A stretch of 64,000 bases of DNA from Bacteroidota bacterium. Lineage in GTDB: Bacteria; Bacteroidota; Bacteroidia; Flavobacteriales_D; Sanyastnellaceae. Below are positions 54,237 through 64,000 of the stretch, piece after piece. The stretch is from NCBI GenBank assembly GCA_027624855.1, contig JAQBTQ010000008.1, positions 1 to 64,000 on the forward strand, given 5' to 3'. The stretch's first letter is position 1. Each line of letters opens with the position of its first letter. Made by a program: the position numbers and the translations under genes. The notes beneath the pieces were generated by a model that saw only the letters and a list, made by a program, of their open reading frames with translations, did not search any database and was not told where the DNA came from.

Positions 54237-57110
54237 ATGGTTTCTTGGATCGATGTATGGTCCGATCCAACGGTGGTATTCAACCAAGAAGGAGGGGTGA
54301 TTTATTCAAATCCGCCTGCCGTTCATTTATTTACAAATGAAGGTGAGGCCGAGATAGAATCTTTGGGTAAGAAAATCATTCATTCTGGTGATTTCAAACC
54401 ATTTCATTGGACTCAAAAGGACAATCAAGTTGAATACAGTGTGCATTCAGGGGAGGTGAATGGGTGTATTTATGCAACACTAAAAGATGCCAGATCAGTT
54501 GATGAAATTCGGGCTGCGTTAAATTATAATCAACTATTGTACAGTGGTTTAGCGAACGGAACCATCGAAGGATTAGCATTGATAAACAACGAATCAACGC
54601 TGGATTGTAATGCACAGATGTTTGATGTGATGGGGGTGCACAGCTTGCAAGAGTTGAAATCAGTGAATTGGGAAAAACAACTAGGTAGTAGAAACTGGAG
54701 AAGGTTGCTTTTGAAATTGGAGGAACGTGTGGAGTTCGAATTTGTCAATTGCTCTGGTCGTACGATGGTGGTTGAAGGAAAACTATCGCAAATCAAAGAC
54801 GGAACGAAGCATTTTGCGCTGGCTTTGCTCGATATCACCAACAGTAAAAGAATCTCTAAAGACTTGCTTCAAACGAAAGAGCGGTTCAGGTTATTGGTAG
54901 AAACCAACCCTTTCGGGTTATTCTTGATTGTGCAAGGAAAGGTGAGGTATTCTAACCAGGCGGGACTGGAAATATTGGGATTGCAAGAAGAGGAAGAAGT
55001 GTTTGATCAGGCGATACTAGAGTTTTTTTCGGTATCGGATCGTCAACCACTCATGGAAGACATGGAGAAAATTCTCTCCGGAGAAAAAACATCCTACATG
55101 GAGGTGCAGCTTGAAAAAGCAGGGTTGGTCACCAAAGATGTAGGGGTTCAAATGGTGTTGTCTTTTTTCGATAACCAACCAGCTGTTCAGATGACAATCA
55201 ACGATTTGTCGACCCAAATGCAGTTGGTTCGCGAGCAGATGCGAAGGACGGCCGTGGAGGAGTCCAATGAATTATTGAAGGCAGAGATTACACAGCACCA
55301 ACGGACCCAAAAACAATTGGAGCGAGCAGAGCGATTTAATCGTTCGATCATTGAAAGCTCAATTGATATGATCATGGCGTTCGATGGTGAAGGCAGAATC
55401 ATTCAATTCAATCATGCCGCTTCAGTGGAATTTGGTTTGACCTCTGATGATGCGCTGAAATTGAATGCGCAAAACCTACTTCATGAACCAGACGATTTTA
55501 AGTCCATTCAAAAGGATTTAAGAGAAAAACGTTACTACGCAGGAGAGGTTCCGGGCATTCGATCAACTGGAGAGGTTTTTCAAATGCTTATTTCAATTGC
55601 AACCCTGCAGAATGAAGATGGTGAAGGAGCGGGTTTTGTGCTTGTGGGCCGAGATATCACAGACATCAGATTGGCAGAACAAGAGCTGAGAAGCAGCGAA
55701 GAACGTTACAGGGATATTCTGGAGAACGCAAGTGATTTAGTCTTTTTAGCCAATGCAGCAGGGGTAATTGAATATGCGAATCCCGCATTTTTTAAAACAC
55801 TTGGCCACTCAGGAAAAACACTGCGCACTACGACCATTCAAGACATTGTTCAACCCCCACCTGGAAAACAAAAAGAGCATTGGATGGAATGGTTGGCAGG
55901 TGATAACAACGAATTGGTCTTTAAGCACCAAAACGGTGAGCTATTAAAAATGTTGGGCGGAGGTTCAGTGCAGCGTAACCCGAAGGGCAAAGAGACAGGA
56001 CTTCGGTGCATTTACCTTAATATTTCTGAGGTTCGTGCCTACCAAAAAGACGCGAAGGAGAAATCAGCTAAGCTTCAGTCCATTTTTAACTCCACGCGAT
56101 ATTTATTGATGTTCACGATTGATAAGTCGTTCAAAGTCACATCGGTAAATCAAAACTTGACGCGGGTGCTGAATGATCAATTTGGCTTCGAAACAATTGT
56201 TGGGACCCCAATCATTGAAGTGCTTAAGGAATTCACTTCGGAAGAATTTTACAAGGGACAATTTCAGCTGTTCATTCGGGCAGCACAAGGGGTACAACAA
56301 CAATTTGAACTACCCCTGGTAAATCAATCAGGGGAGGTGGTGTGGTATCAGCTTTTTGTAAATCCCGTCCAATATGACGAAGGCACTGAGGAATTAAGCT
56401 GCATCGCTTATGACATCACCGAGCGCAAGGAGATTGACAATCAAATTCGGGAAGCGCTCAAGGAAAAAGAAATTTTGCTTCAAGAGGTTCATCACCGGGT
56501 GAAGAACAACCTGCAAGTCATCTCGAGCATGCTGAACCTGCAAAGACGCTTTGTAGACGATTCGAAAATGCTGGAAATTCTCGAAGAGAGTCAGAATCGT
56601 ATTTCAACCATGAGCTTCATTCATGAAAGCCTTTACCGAAATTCTGATTTTAGTTCGATTGGGTTCTCAGAGTATTTGGAACGACTCACCCAAAACCTGA
56701 TTCATAGTTATTCCAATGTGTCCGCTCGTGTTGAGCTAGTGAGCAACTTGGATGATGTACGGATCAACCTAAAACAAGCCATCCCATGCGGATTGATTGT
56801 TAACGAACTGGTTTCGAACTCTTTGAAATACGCTTTTAAAGGCAGGGAATCAGGAAAAATTTTCCTTCGTGTGGAGATGAAAGGGGACAAACTTGAAATA
56901 GAAGTGGCCGATAATGGGGTGGGATTGCCGGATAATTTTGATTTCTCTTCCAACGAAAGCCTAGGTGTTTACCTGGTGCAGGCGTTGACCGACCAATTGG
57001 ACGGAATCCTCGTTGTGGATAACAAACACAGCGATAATACGTTAGAAGTACACGATGGGGCATCATTTTTGGTTAGTTTTACCCCGTTGACCGAACTAGA
57101 AACCACTTGA
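54237..57110 (+). CDS. multi-PAS cytosolic histidine kinase, HisKA_2 family
   Basis: A 957-residue protein from the ATG at 54237; a TTG at 54216 directly after the MORN stop would add 7 residues. No membrane helix is seen. About six PAS-like units follow one another: DPTVVFNQEGGVIYSNPPAV, LFLIVQGKVRYSNQAGLEIL, DMIMAFDGEGRIIQFNHAAS, and LVFLANAAGVIEYANPAFFK are the clearest, each ending with ITD- or ITE-type motifs. The kinase core is HisKA_2: LLQEVHHRVKNNLQVISSML (phospho-His near residue 752), then VNELVSNSLKYAFKG and VADNGVGLPDNFD. The next gene, 1 bp on, is a LytTR regulator, so this is a two-component pair with many cytosolic inputs. Confidence 0.92.
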   Translation: MVSWIDVWSDPTVVFNQEGGVIYSNPPAVHLFTNEGEAEIESLGKKIIHSGDFKPFHWTQKDNQVEYSVHSGEVNGCIYATLKDARSVDEIRAALNYNQLLYSGLANGTIEGLALINNESTLDCNAQMFDVMGVHSLQELKSVNWEKQLGSRNWRRLLLKLEERVEFEFVNCSGRTMVVEGKLSQIKDGTKHFALALLDITNSKRISKDLLQTKERFRLLVETNPFGLFLIVQGKVRYSNQAGLEILGLQEEEEVFDQAILEFFSVSDRQPLMEDMEKILSGEKTSYMEVQLEKAGLVTKDVGVQMVLSFFDNQPAVQMTINDLSTQMQLVREQMRRTAVEESNELLKAEITQHQRTQKQLERAERFNRSIIESSIDMIMAFDGEGRIIQFNHAASVEFGLTSDDALKLNAQNLLHEPDDFKSIQKDLREKRYYAGEVPGIRSTGEVFQMLISIATLQNEDGEGAGFVLVGRDITDIRLAEQELRSSEERYRDILENASDLVFLANAAGVIEYANPAFFKTLGHSGKTLRTTTIQDIVQPPPGKQKEHWMEWLAGDNNELVFKHQNGELLKMLGGGSVQRNPKGKETGLRCIYLNISEVRAYQKDAKEKSAKLQSIFNSTRYLLMFTIDKSFKVTSVNQNLTRVLNDQFGFETIVGTPIIEVLKEFTSEEFYKGQFQLFIRAAQGVQQQFELPLVNQSGEVVWYQLFVNPVQYDEGTEELSCIAYDITERKEIDNQIREALKEKEILLQEVHHRVKNNLQVISSMLNLQRRFVDDSKMLEILEESQNRISTMSFIHESLYRNSDFSSIGFSEYLERLTQNLIHSYSNVSARVELVSNLDDVRINLKQAIPCGLIVNELVSNSLKYAFKGRESGKIFLRVEMKGDKLEIEVADNGVGLPDNFDFSSNESLGVYLVQALTDQLDGILVVDNKHSDNTLEVHDGASFLVSFTPLTELETT

Positions 57111-57111
57111 T

Positions 57112-57861
57112 ATGCCAATAAACATTTTAGTGACCGAAGACGAAAGCATCGTTAGAAAGGACATTGAGCGATGCTTGGGTAACCTTGGTTATAACGTTGT
57201 TGCTTCCGCTGACAATGGCGAAGACGCCATTTCGATGGCCATGAAACACAAGCCAGACCTTGCCTTGATGGACATCATGATCAAAGGTGATATGAACGGC
57301 ATTGCTGCTGCTGAAGAAATTAAGCGGAACATGGATATTCCGGTGGTTTTTTTAACCGCGTATGCCGACGAGTCCACATTGAATGAGGCAAAAATGGCGG
57401 AGCCTCACGGCTATATACTGAAGCCATTCAAAGACGTAGACATTCAAACCGCCATCGAAATGGCGTTGCATAAGCATGGCAAGGAACAAGAAATGCGTCA
57501 AGAGACCGATTTCTTGCGAAGCCTGGCAGAGCACAAAGAAGATTCTGACATCATTTTTGTTAAGAACCGAAGCCGTTTGATTCGGGTCAAAAACGAAGAC
57601 TTACTTTTTGTTGAAGCGCTCAAGGATTACGTGGTGGTGCACACAACGAACGAGAGCTACACCATCCACTCAACGATGAAAGACGTGGAAACTAAATTGA
57701 GCCACTCTGACTTCATGCGCGTACACCGTAGTTACATCGTAAATATTGAGGCGGTAGAAAGCATCAAGTATTCGGTGATTAGCATCAGGGGAATGGAAAA
57801 AGAAATCCCGGTTGGAGGAAGCTACAAAGACTCATTGGCACAGCGCATCAATCTTTTGTGA
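57112..57861 (+). CDS. LytTR-family response regulator
   Basis: The protein has 249 residues. A receiver domain (residues 1-125) shows TEDESIVRKDIERCL with the acidic pocket, phospho-acceptor Asp54 in LALMDIMIKGDMNG, the FLTAYAD switch Thr and YILKPFKD Lys. A linker leads to a LytTR DNA-binding domain (residues about 145-249): RLIRVKNEDLLFVEALKDYV, HTTNESYTIHSTMKDVE, and FMRVHRSYIVNIEAVESI. It is almost certainly phosphorylated by the PAS kinase 1 bp upstream. A terminator-like hairpin begins 34 bp after its stop, inside the next gene. Confidence 0.95.
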   Translation: MPINILVTEDESIVRKDIERCLGNLGYNVVASADNGEDAISMAMKHKPDLALMDIMIKGDMNGIAAAEEIKRNMDIPVVFLTAYADESTLNEAKMAEPHGYILKPFKDVDIQTAIEMALHKHGKEQEMRQETDFLRSLAEHKEDSDIIFVKNRSRLIRVKNEDLLFVEALKDYVVVHTTNESYTIHSTMKDVETKLSHSDFMRVHRSYIVNIEAVESIKYSVISIRGMEKEIPVGGSYKDSLAQRINLL

Positions 57862-57869
57862 TTGGGCTG

Positions 57870-59033
57870 ATGTTTAAGCTTTACCGATTTAAAAAAGGCG
57901 TCACATTGTGGCGCCTTCTTTTTTTGGTTGCCCTTTCCAACTGTTCCATAGACTTCGTTGTTGCGCAACCTCAAGAGATTGACGCTGAGGTGTTATTTTC
58001 TGCTGGGGAATCAGGCTACAGGTGTTTTCGCATTCCCGCAACTATAACCAGTCCCACCGGCGAAATTCTTGCATTTGCGGAGGGTCGTAAAACAAGTTGC
58101 GCGGATTTTGGGGATGTGGATATTGTTATGAAGCGAAGCGTTGATGAAGGGTTGACTTGGTCTCGTTTATTCGTTGTAGTGGACAACGGAACAGATCAAG
58201 CGGGTAATTCAGCACCTGTTTGGGATGTCTTTGATTCGCGATACCCTACAGGTAGGTTGTTTTTGTTTTACAATACCGGAAACGCTTCTGAGTGGGAGGT
58301 CAGGGAAGGTAAAGGAAGTCGTGACGGATGGTACATAACATCGGCTGATCAAGGACGGTCTTGGTCTGACCCAGTGAATATTACGAGTCAAATTCATCCG
58401 ACAACTGAGACGAGCAATGGGGTGAAGGATTTTCGCACGCTGGCTTTTACTCCGGGCCACGCCATCCAACTTACTTCTGAGCGTTTTAAGGGAAGAATTG
58501 TTGTTGCCGCTAACCATAGCCATGGACCCCCTATGCTGGATTTTGAAGACTACAGAAGTTTCGCAATTTTTTCGGATGATCACGGCAAAACATGGATGAT
58601 GAGCGATGATGTAAATCAACCCGCTTCGAACGAAGCGATGGCAGTAGAGCTTGAAGACGGTCAGGTTATGATGAACATCCGAATGCAAGACGGTAAAGTG
58701 AGAAGGAGGCTTGTGTGCTTGAGCGACGACGGAGGCAAGACGTGGCAAACCCCATACATTGATTACACATTGAAGAATCCGGTTTGTCAGGCGAGCATCT
58801 TGATGTTGGAATCTGGCGAGCTAGCCTTTGTTGGACCAAATGATGAAATAGACCGAAAAAACCTCTCATTATGGAAAATGAAGGACGGAGAATGGTTAAA
58901 CCCCTGGTTGATATACCGGGGTCCATCGGCTTACTCAGATATCACAGAGGTCGCTCCCGGTGAATTATTGATTTTGTTCGAAGCAGATGACTACAGCCGA
59001 ATATTAACCAAACGGCACCTAATTGAACCATGA
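57870..59033 (+). CDS. exo-sialidase (GH33, BNR repeats)
   Basis: The protein has 387 residues from the ATG at 57870; a GTG at 57858 overlapping the regulator's stop is the alternative. MFKLYRFKKGVTLWRLLFLVALSNC with later VVAQ is a signal sequence. The catalytic opening YRCFRIPATITSPTGEILAF contains the FRIP motif with the arginine of the substrate triad. Four Asp-boxes appear: SVDEGLTW, SADQGRSW, SDDHGKTW and SDDGGKTW. The family removes terminal sialic acid from glycans. No sialic-acid uptake or catabolic genes (nan) are in the window. A strong hairpin plus T-run (57895-57925) lies within the signal-peptide codons. No sorting domain for T9SS is visible. Confidence 0.9.
   Translation: MFKLYRFKKGVTLWRLLFLVALSNCSIDFVVAQPQEIDAEVLFSAGESGYRCFRIPATITSPTGEILAFAEGRKTSCADFGDVDIVMKRSVDEGLTWSRLFVVVDNGTDQAGNSAPVWDVFDSRYPTGRLFLFYNTGNASEWEVREGKGSRDGWYITSADQGRSWSDPVNITSQIHPTTETSNGVKDFRTLAFTPGHAIQLTSERFKGRIVVAANHSHGPPMLDFEDYRSFAIFSDDHGKTWMMSDDVNQPASNEAMAVELEDGQVMMNIRMQDGKVRRRLVCLSDDGGKTWQTPYIDYTLKNPVCQASILMLESGELAFVGPNDEIDRKNLSLWKMKDGEWLNPWLIYRGPSAYSDITEVAPGELLILFEADDYSRILTKRHLIEP
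57895..57925 (+). terminator. rho-independent terminator-like hairpin inside the sialidase 5' coding region
   Basis: AAGGCGTCAC-ATT-GTGGCGCCTT makes a 10-bp stem with one G-T pair, followed by C and seven T. It starts 34 bp after the response-regulator stop and 26 nt into the sialidase reading frame, and could end or attenuate the kinase-regulator transcript. Confidence 0.75.
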
Positions 59034-59082
59034 GCTAACGAAAGGGGTCTTCAATGCATTTCACCAATGCAAGAGTTGGTTG

Positions 59083-61356
<2,274 letters not shown>

Positions 61357-61378
61357 TCAATCGGAACTGTGTGATATG

Positions 61379-61405
61379 AAAAAGGGGGCGAAAGCCCCCT
61401 TTTTA
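61379..61405. terminator. bidirectional rho-independent terminator between katG and the T9SS gene
   Basis: AAAAAGGGGGC-GAAA-GCCCCCTTTTTA is a perfect inverted repeat with a GNRA-like loop, T-rich on the plus strand and, through the leading A-run, T-rich on the minus strand too. It lies 22 bp after the katG stop and 16 bp beyond the 3' end of the convergent gene. Confidence 0.92.
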
Positions 61406-61421
61406 ATTGGAACAATTGCCG

Positions 61422-62714
61422 CTATTGCGTAATGATGAATCGCTCGCTGTGAAGCAACCCTTTTGACTCCCATTGGGCCAAGTACATTCCCGGTTGAAGC
61501 CCAGCGCTTGAGATGGCGGTACCTCCCAGCACCCACTGGGTCCGAATCAAGGAACCCCCCGCATTGAAAATCTTCAATGCAGTCCAATCGCTTAACCCAT
61601 CAATGAAGAGGGGCTCGCTCGCTGATAAAAAAGTTGGATAAAGCTTACCACCTCGACCGCTGGTGAGCTCCGTGTTAGAAGCTGGGTTGCCATTGAAGAT
61701 GACGTTATCGTAGTAATAGGTTGTAGACCCACTGAGGTAGCCAGGGTTTCCAAAATCAAAAAATATAGACAAGATGGTGTAGTCGAAATTCGGGTTCAAA
61801 GATTGGGTCCCCGGCACAGGCTGAGAAAAATCGAAGGTGAGTGTCTCCCACTCATATGACGTGGTGGTCACTACCTGCGACTCCACACTATGGCTCATAT
61901 CGAGGTATTCTTCTGCTTTCAATCGAACGGCAATACCGGGTGTTGGAGAGTAAACATCTACGCTCATGGTGGTGAACCCCGGCTCGAAGGAGATGGGTGT
62001 TGCTAAACCGGCAGGCGTACTCATAGTAGTGCCTGAATAATCGAGCGCAAGCCAATGCTTCATGACCTTCATGACAGCATTCGAATCATCCACCGGATCA
62101 ACCGCAAGCCCTGAAAAATTTCCCGCAAATGATGTGGTCTGATAGTGCACACCCTCGTCTTCGTGGGTTATTGGAAGGTCTACTTGTATCAAATTTCCAG
62201 CGCCGTCAAAAAGTTCGACGTTGTCAAAATAGAAGGTCGAAAGCGCAGAGCCGTCTCCATACAAGCCAAAGTCGAGCATGAATGCAATCGCATTAAATGT
62301 TCCCGCGGGCACCCCGGTAAAATCCCATTCCAATACTTCCCAGTCATTAGCAACCGTTGTAATAGCGTCCAACTCGGATACCGCGAGGCCCTCAAGCTTT
62401 AATTTGATTACTGACCCAGATACGGGAGCGTGTACACTCATTTTGATGGCGCCAATTTCTGTAAAGTCAAAATACCCGTCAAATTGGACCAATGATCCGG
62501 CCCAAATTTGTCCACCGGTGTTTCTCACCATTTTCGCAACGGTGGCACTTGGGTTGTTATCGTTGACATTGGGATTGGGCACAACGGTAGTTGTAGCCTG
62601 CTCGAAATCATTGAAGACAGGGGTGGTTTCTGAAGTTTCGAAATCAAATGGAAAAGCGGTTTGAGTCAAACCCTGCACCGAATAAATACAGAAGACAAAC
62701 AAGAAAATACGCAT
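61422..62714 (-). CDS. secreted beta-rich protein with T9SS type A sorting domain
   Basis: The protein has 430 residues. The start MRIFLFVFCIYSVQGLTQ at 62714 gives a clean signal peptide; the upstream in-frame extension is unlikely. Two similar beta-sandwich halves (residues about 20-200 and 205-370) each carry a pattern like FDFSQPVPGTQSLNPNFDYT and TYYYDNVIFNG or TFYFDNVELFDG, resembling carbohydrate-binding modules found on Flavobacteria laminarinases and related enzymes. No catalytic domain is present. The last 65 residues form a type A sorting end: DWTALKIFNAGGSLIRTQWV, then LQPGMYLAQWESKGLLHSER. It may be a surface glycan-binding protein, but the ligand is unknown. Confidence 0.83.
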   Translation of the reverse strand: MRIFLFVFCIYSVQGLTQTAFPFDFETSETTPVFNDFEQATTTVVPNPNVNDNNPSATVAKMVRNTGGQIWAGSLVQFDGYFDFTEIGAIKMSVHAPVSGSVIKLKLEGLAVSELDAITTVANDWEVLEWDFTGVPAGTFNAIAFMLDFGLYGDGSALSTFYFDNVELFDGAGNLIQVDLPITHEDEGVHYQTTSFAGNFSGLAVDPVDDSNAVMKVMKHWLALDYSGTTMSTPAGLATPISFEPGFTTMSVDVYSPTPGIAVRLKAEEYLDMSHSVESQVVTTTSYEWETLTFDFSQPVPGTQSLNPNFDYTILSIFFDFGNPGYLSGSTTYYYDNVIFNGNPASNTELTSGRGGKLYPTFLSASEPLFIDGLSDWTALKIFNAGGSLIRTQWVLGGTAISSAGLQPGMYLAQWESKGLLHSERFIITQ

Positions 62715-62798
62715 GTGGTAGTGGATGTAAGAAAACCCACCAGGCATTTCAGGGGAGCTGTTCTTGGGAGAGCTGCAAGATAGTCCGAGAGCCTTTAA

Positions 62799-63458
62799 CT
62801 ATGGTTTTTTCATCCTGTAGTGATCATTTAAACCAAGCCCAGCAAGGATGTTATCACGGGATTTTTCAATGCGCGTTTGCCGTGTTTTAGATTGCTTGGG
62901 CTGCGAAAAATGCATCAGGTAAGCGCGGCGTCTACCCGGTGTAAGCGCCTCAAAAGCCTTTTGAAATTCGGGCTCACGGTTTAAAATCGCCGTGAATTCT
63001 TCCGGGACGCTGTAGTCTTGGATCTTTTTGAACTCAATCCTTTTCCCAGCGTCCTCCAACTCAACAACCTCTTTCAAGAATCCAATCAAAGCATTTTTTG
63101 ATTTGAGCACTTCTTCGCTAGATGTGAATCGCATTTGCCGAGTGGACTGGCTGTTGCTGCCCGGGGACTCTAGCACGTTGTTTGCGTCGTTCAGTAAGGC
63201 GCCTTTGAAAAAACTGATCACACAGTGATTACGAAAAGCACCGAGCGGGGCGATGTTTTTGTTGCTGGCGTTTACATACACAGGAACGGACCATTTTTTC
63301 ACCTCTTTCAACCCCGTCTCGAGAAGAATCTTTCGCAATTCAACCAGTACATCAGGCCAAAGCAAAACGCTGCACTCGGGGGTTCCGCCCCGCGGACATC
63401 TTCCACAACCTATTTGAAAATAAGGAGAAACATCTGGGTTTTGGGCGGATGAGGCCAT
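62799..63458 (-). CDS. YdeI/OmpD-associated family protein (DUF1801-type)
   Basis: The protein has 219 residues. Residues 35-140 form a DUF1801-like fold (KILLETGLKEVKKWSVPVYV, APLGAFRNHCVISFFKGALL), and residues 150-210 carry the YdeI end YSVPEEFTAILNREPEFQKA then LTPGRRRAYLMHFSQPKQ and the basic KTRQTRIEKS. The first 30 residues include CGRCPRGGTPEC, a cluster of three Cys not usual for the family. Members are small cytosolic proteins of unsettled function, sometimes linked to antimicrobial-peptide or stress tolerance. The TATCTTTG promoter core is 25 nt upstream. It is divergent from the hydrolase at the window end. Confidence 0.85.
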   Translation of the reverse strand: MASSAQNPDVSPYFQIGCGRCPRGGTPECSVLLWPDVLVELRKILLETGLKEVKKWSVPVYVNASNKNIAPLGAFRNHCVISFFKGALLNDANNVLESPGSNSQSTRQMRFTSSEEVLKSKNALIGFLKEVVELEDAGKRIEFKKIQDYSVPEEFTAILNREPEFQKAFEALTPGRRRAYLMHFSQPKQSKTRQTRIEKSRDNILAGLGLNDHYRMKKP

Positions 63459-63483
63459 GGGTTAGTTGTTTGAAAGCCTAAAT

Positions 63484-63491
63484 CAAAGATA
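63484..63491 (-). promoter_or_regulatory. promoter -7 element TATCTTTG of the YdeI-type gene
   Basis: An exact TAnnTTTG match on the minus strand, 25 nt before the ATG at 63458. Confidence 0.5.
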
Positions 63492-63510
63492 AAGGTGGTG
63501 GGACTTTAGG

Positions 63511-63540
63511 TTGCCACAACCCTGTGTTCCTGTAATTTTG
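63511..63540 (+). promoter_or_regulatory. promoter (TTG-N19-TAATTTTG) of the terminal hydrolase gene
   Basis: TTG at 63511-63513 and TAATTTTG at 63533-63540 are spaced 19 nt apart, a good fit to the Bacteroidota -33/-7 pair. The -7 element ends 4 nt (ATTC) before the ATG at 63545, so the mRNA is probably leaderless. Confidence 0.6.
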
Positions 63541-63544
63541 ATTC

Positions 63545-64000
63545 ATGAGAACGATTGCTTTGACTTGGTGTTGGTGCATGTTCACAGCCGGTGCTGTTAT
63601 CGGTCAGGTGGCCGTGGGTCATACAACATGGTTGCTTGTGGACGAGGGCCGGAACAATCGTGAGATATCGTGTGAGGTCTGGTATCCTGCATTAAGCGCT
63701 GGAGAAGAAGTTGATCCTGAGGGCTCTAATTTTAGTTCCGTAGTCTTCGCTCATGGTTTTGTTATGTCGCCTATGGACTATGAGTTGTTGGCGGCAGGTT
63801 GGGTGGAAGCTGGATTTGTTGTTGTGGGCATTGGAACAGAACAGGGTTTTGCCCCAAATCATGAATCGTTGGCACTGGACTTGAATTTTGTGTCCAATGA
63901 GATCGTTGAGGCACAAACTTCGGGCATTTTGGAGGGAACACTGAATGCGAGGGTCGCAATCGCTGGGCATAGCATGGGTGGTGGTACGGCATGGTTAGCT
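63545..64000 (+). CDS. secreted alpha/beta hydrolase, N-terminal 152 residues (runs off the window)
   Basis: The frame is open from the ATG at 63545 to the window end. A signal peptide (TWCWCMFTAGAVIGQ) is followed by an alpha/beta-hydrolase start: SCEVWYPALSAGEE, SSVVFAHGFVMSPMDYELLA (oxyanion region near residue 60) and the nucleophile elbow RVAIAGHSMGGGTAWL near residue 145, with the catalytic Ser. The opening resembles the chlorophyllase/dienelactone-hydrolase and PAF-acetylhydrolase-like groups. The remaining acid and His of the triad lie beyond the edge, so the substrate cannot be judged. Confidence 0.85.
   Translation, partial: MRTIALTWCWCMFTAGAVIGQVAVGHTTWLLVDEGRNNREISCEVWYPALSAGEEVDPEGSNFSSVVFAHGFVMSPMDYELLAAGWVEAGFVVVGIGTEQGFAPNHESLALDLNFVSNEIVEAQTSGILEGTLNARVAIAGHSMGGGTAWLA

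Overview
The window is chromosomal DNA from a member of the Bacteroidota, most likely of the Flavobacteriales. Supporting signs are type IX secretion (T9SS) C-terminal sorting domains of both types, a PorP/SprF-like protein, a MurF-alanine racemase fusion, a long PurF, a LytTR response regulator, lamin-tail proteins, and repeated copies of the Bacteroidota promoter core TAnnTTTG just upstream of genes. I cannot name a genus. Gene density is very high, and many neighbours overlap by 4 bp (ATGA) or share stop codons. I saw no rRNA, insertion sequence, prophage or CRISPR array. | Layout: 1-1328 holds the 5' part of a TonB-dependent receptor, divergent from lysS. 1396-4589 carries lysS, a MIP18-family Fe-S assembly gene and dxr, convergent with the translation block frr-pyrH-tsf-rpsB-rpsI-rplM (4586-8644, minus strand). 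8752-10293 encodes a beta-barrel/lamin-tail fusion and a small lipoprotein. 10383-13489 is tdk plus murF-alr. 13496-20145 is a TetR-regulated RND efflux operon (TetR, TolC, adaptor, pump). 20229-22420 is hutU with a tiny cysteine-rich gene, divergent from a D-cysteine desulfhydrase-like gene. 23445-29109 holds purF, a T9SS cargo protein, tRNA-Leu(CAA), typA and a glycosyltransferase. 29123-34017 is a tightly overlapped five-gene minus-strand operon: biotin carrier, T9SS type B cargo, PorP/SprF, histidine kinase, polysaccharide pyruvyl transferase. 34057-41204 holds hemW, an EamA transporter, a secreted nuclease/phosphatase-like protein and a large lamin-tail/Calx-beta/PKD T9SS protein. 41308-47470 is a DUF4175 coiled-coil protein, an RsbW-like ATPase, ybeY and mnmG. 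| Two parS-type palindromes lie in and just after mnmG, which suggests the origin-proximal, ParB-bound part of the chromosome. 47665-50374 is an ALDH7-like dehydrogenase and a thioredoxin-like lipoprotein. 50352-52304 reads as one frame joining RpiB to an M28 peptidase. After a visibly AT-rich gap follow a MORN-repeat protein, a multi-PAS HisKA_2 kinase, a LytTR regulator and a sialidase whose signal-peptide codons contain a terminator-like hairpin. The window ends with katG, a T9SS cargo protein, a YdeI/DUF1801-type protein and the start of an alpha/beta hydrolase. | How the genes work together: housekeeping genes (translation, isoprenoid, purine, cell wall, tRNA modification) alternate with envelope genes (efflux, T9SS cargo, secreted enzymes). 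The least ordinary features are the parS pair, the RpiB-M28 frame, the start codons placed 4-5 nt after TAnnTTTG (probable leaderless mRNAs), and the hairpin inside the sialidase gene.
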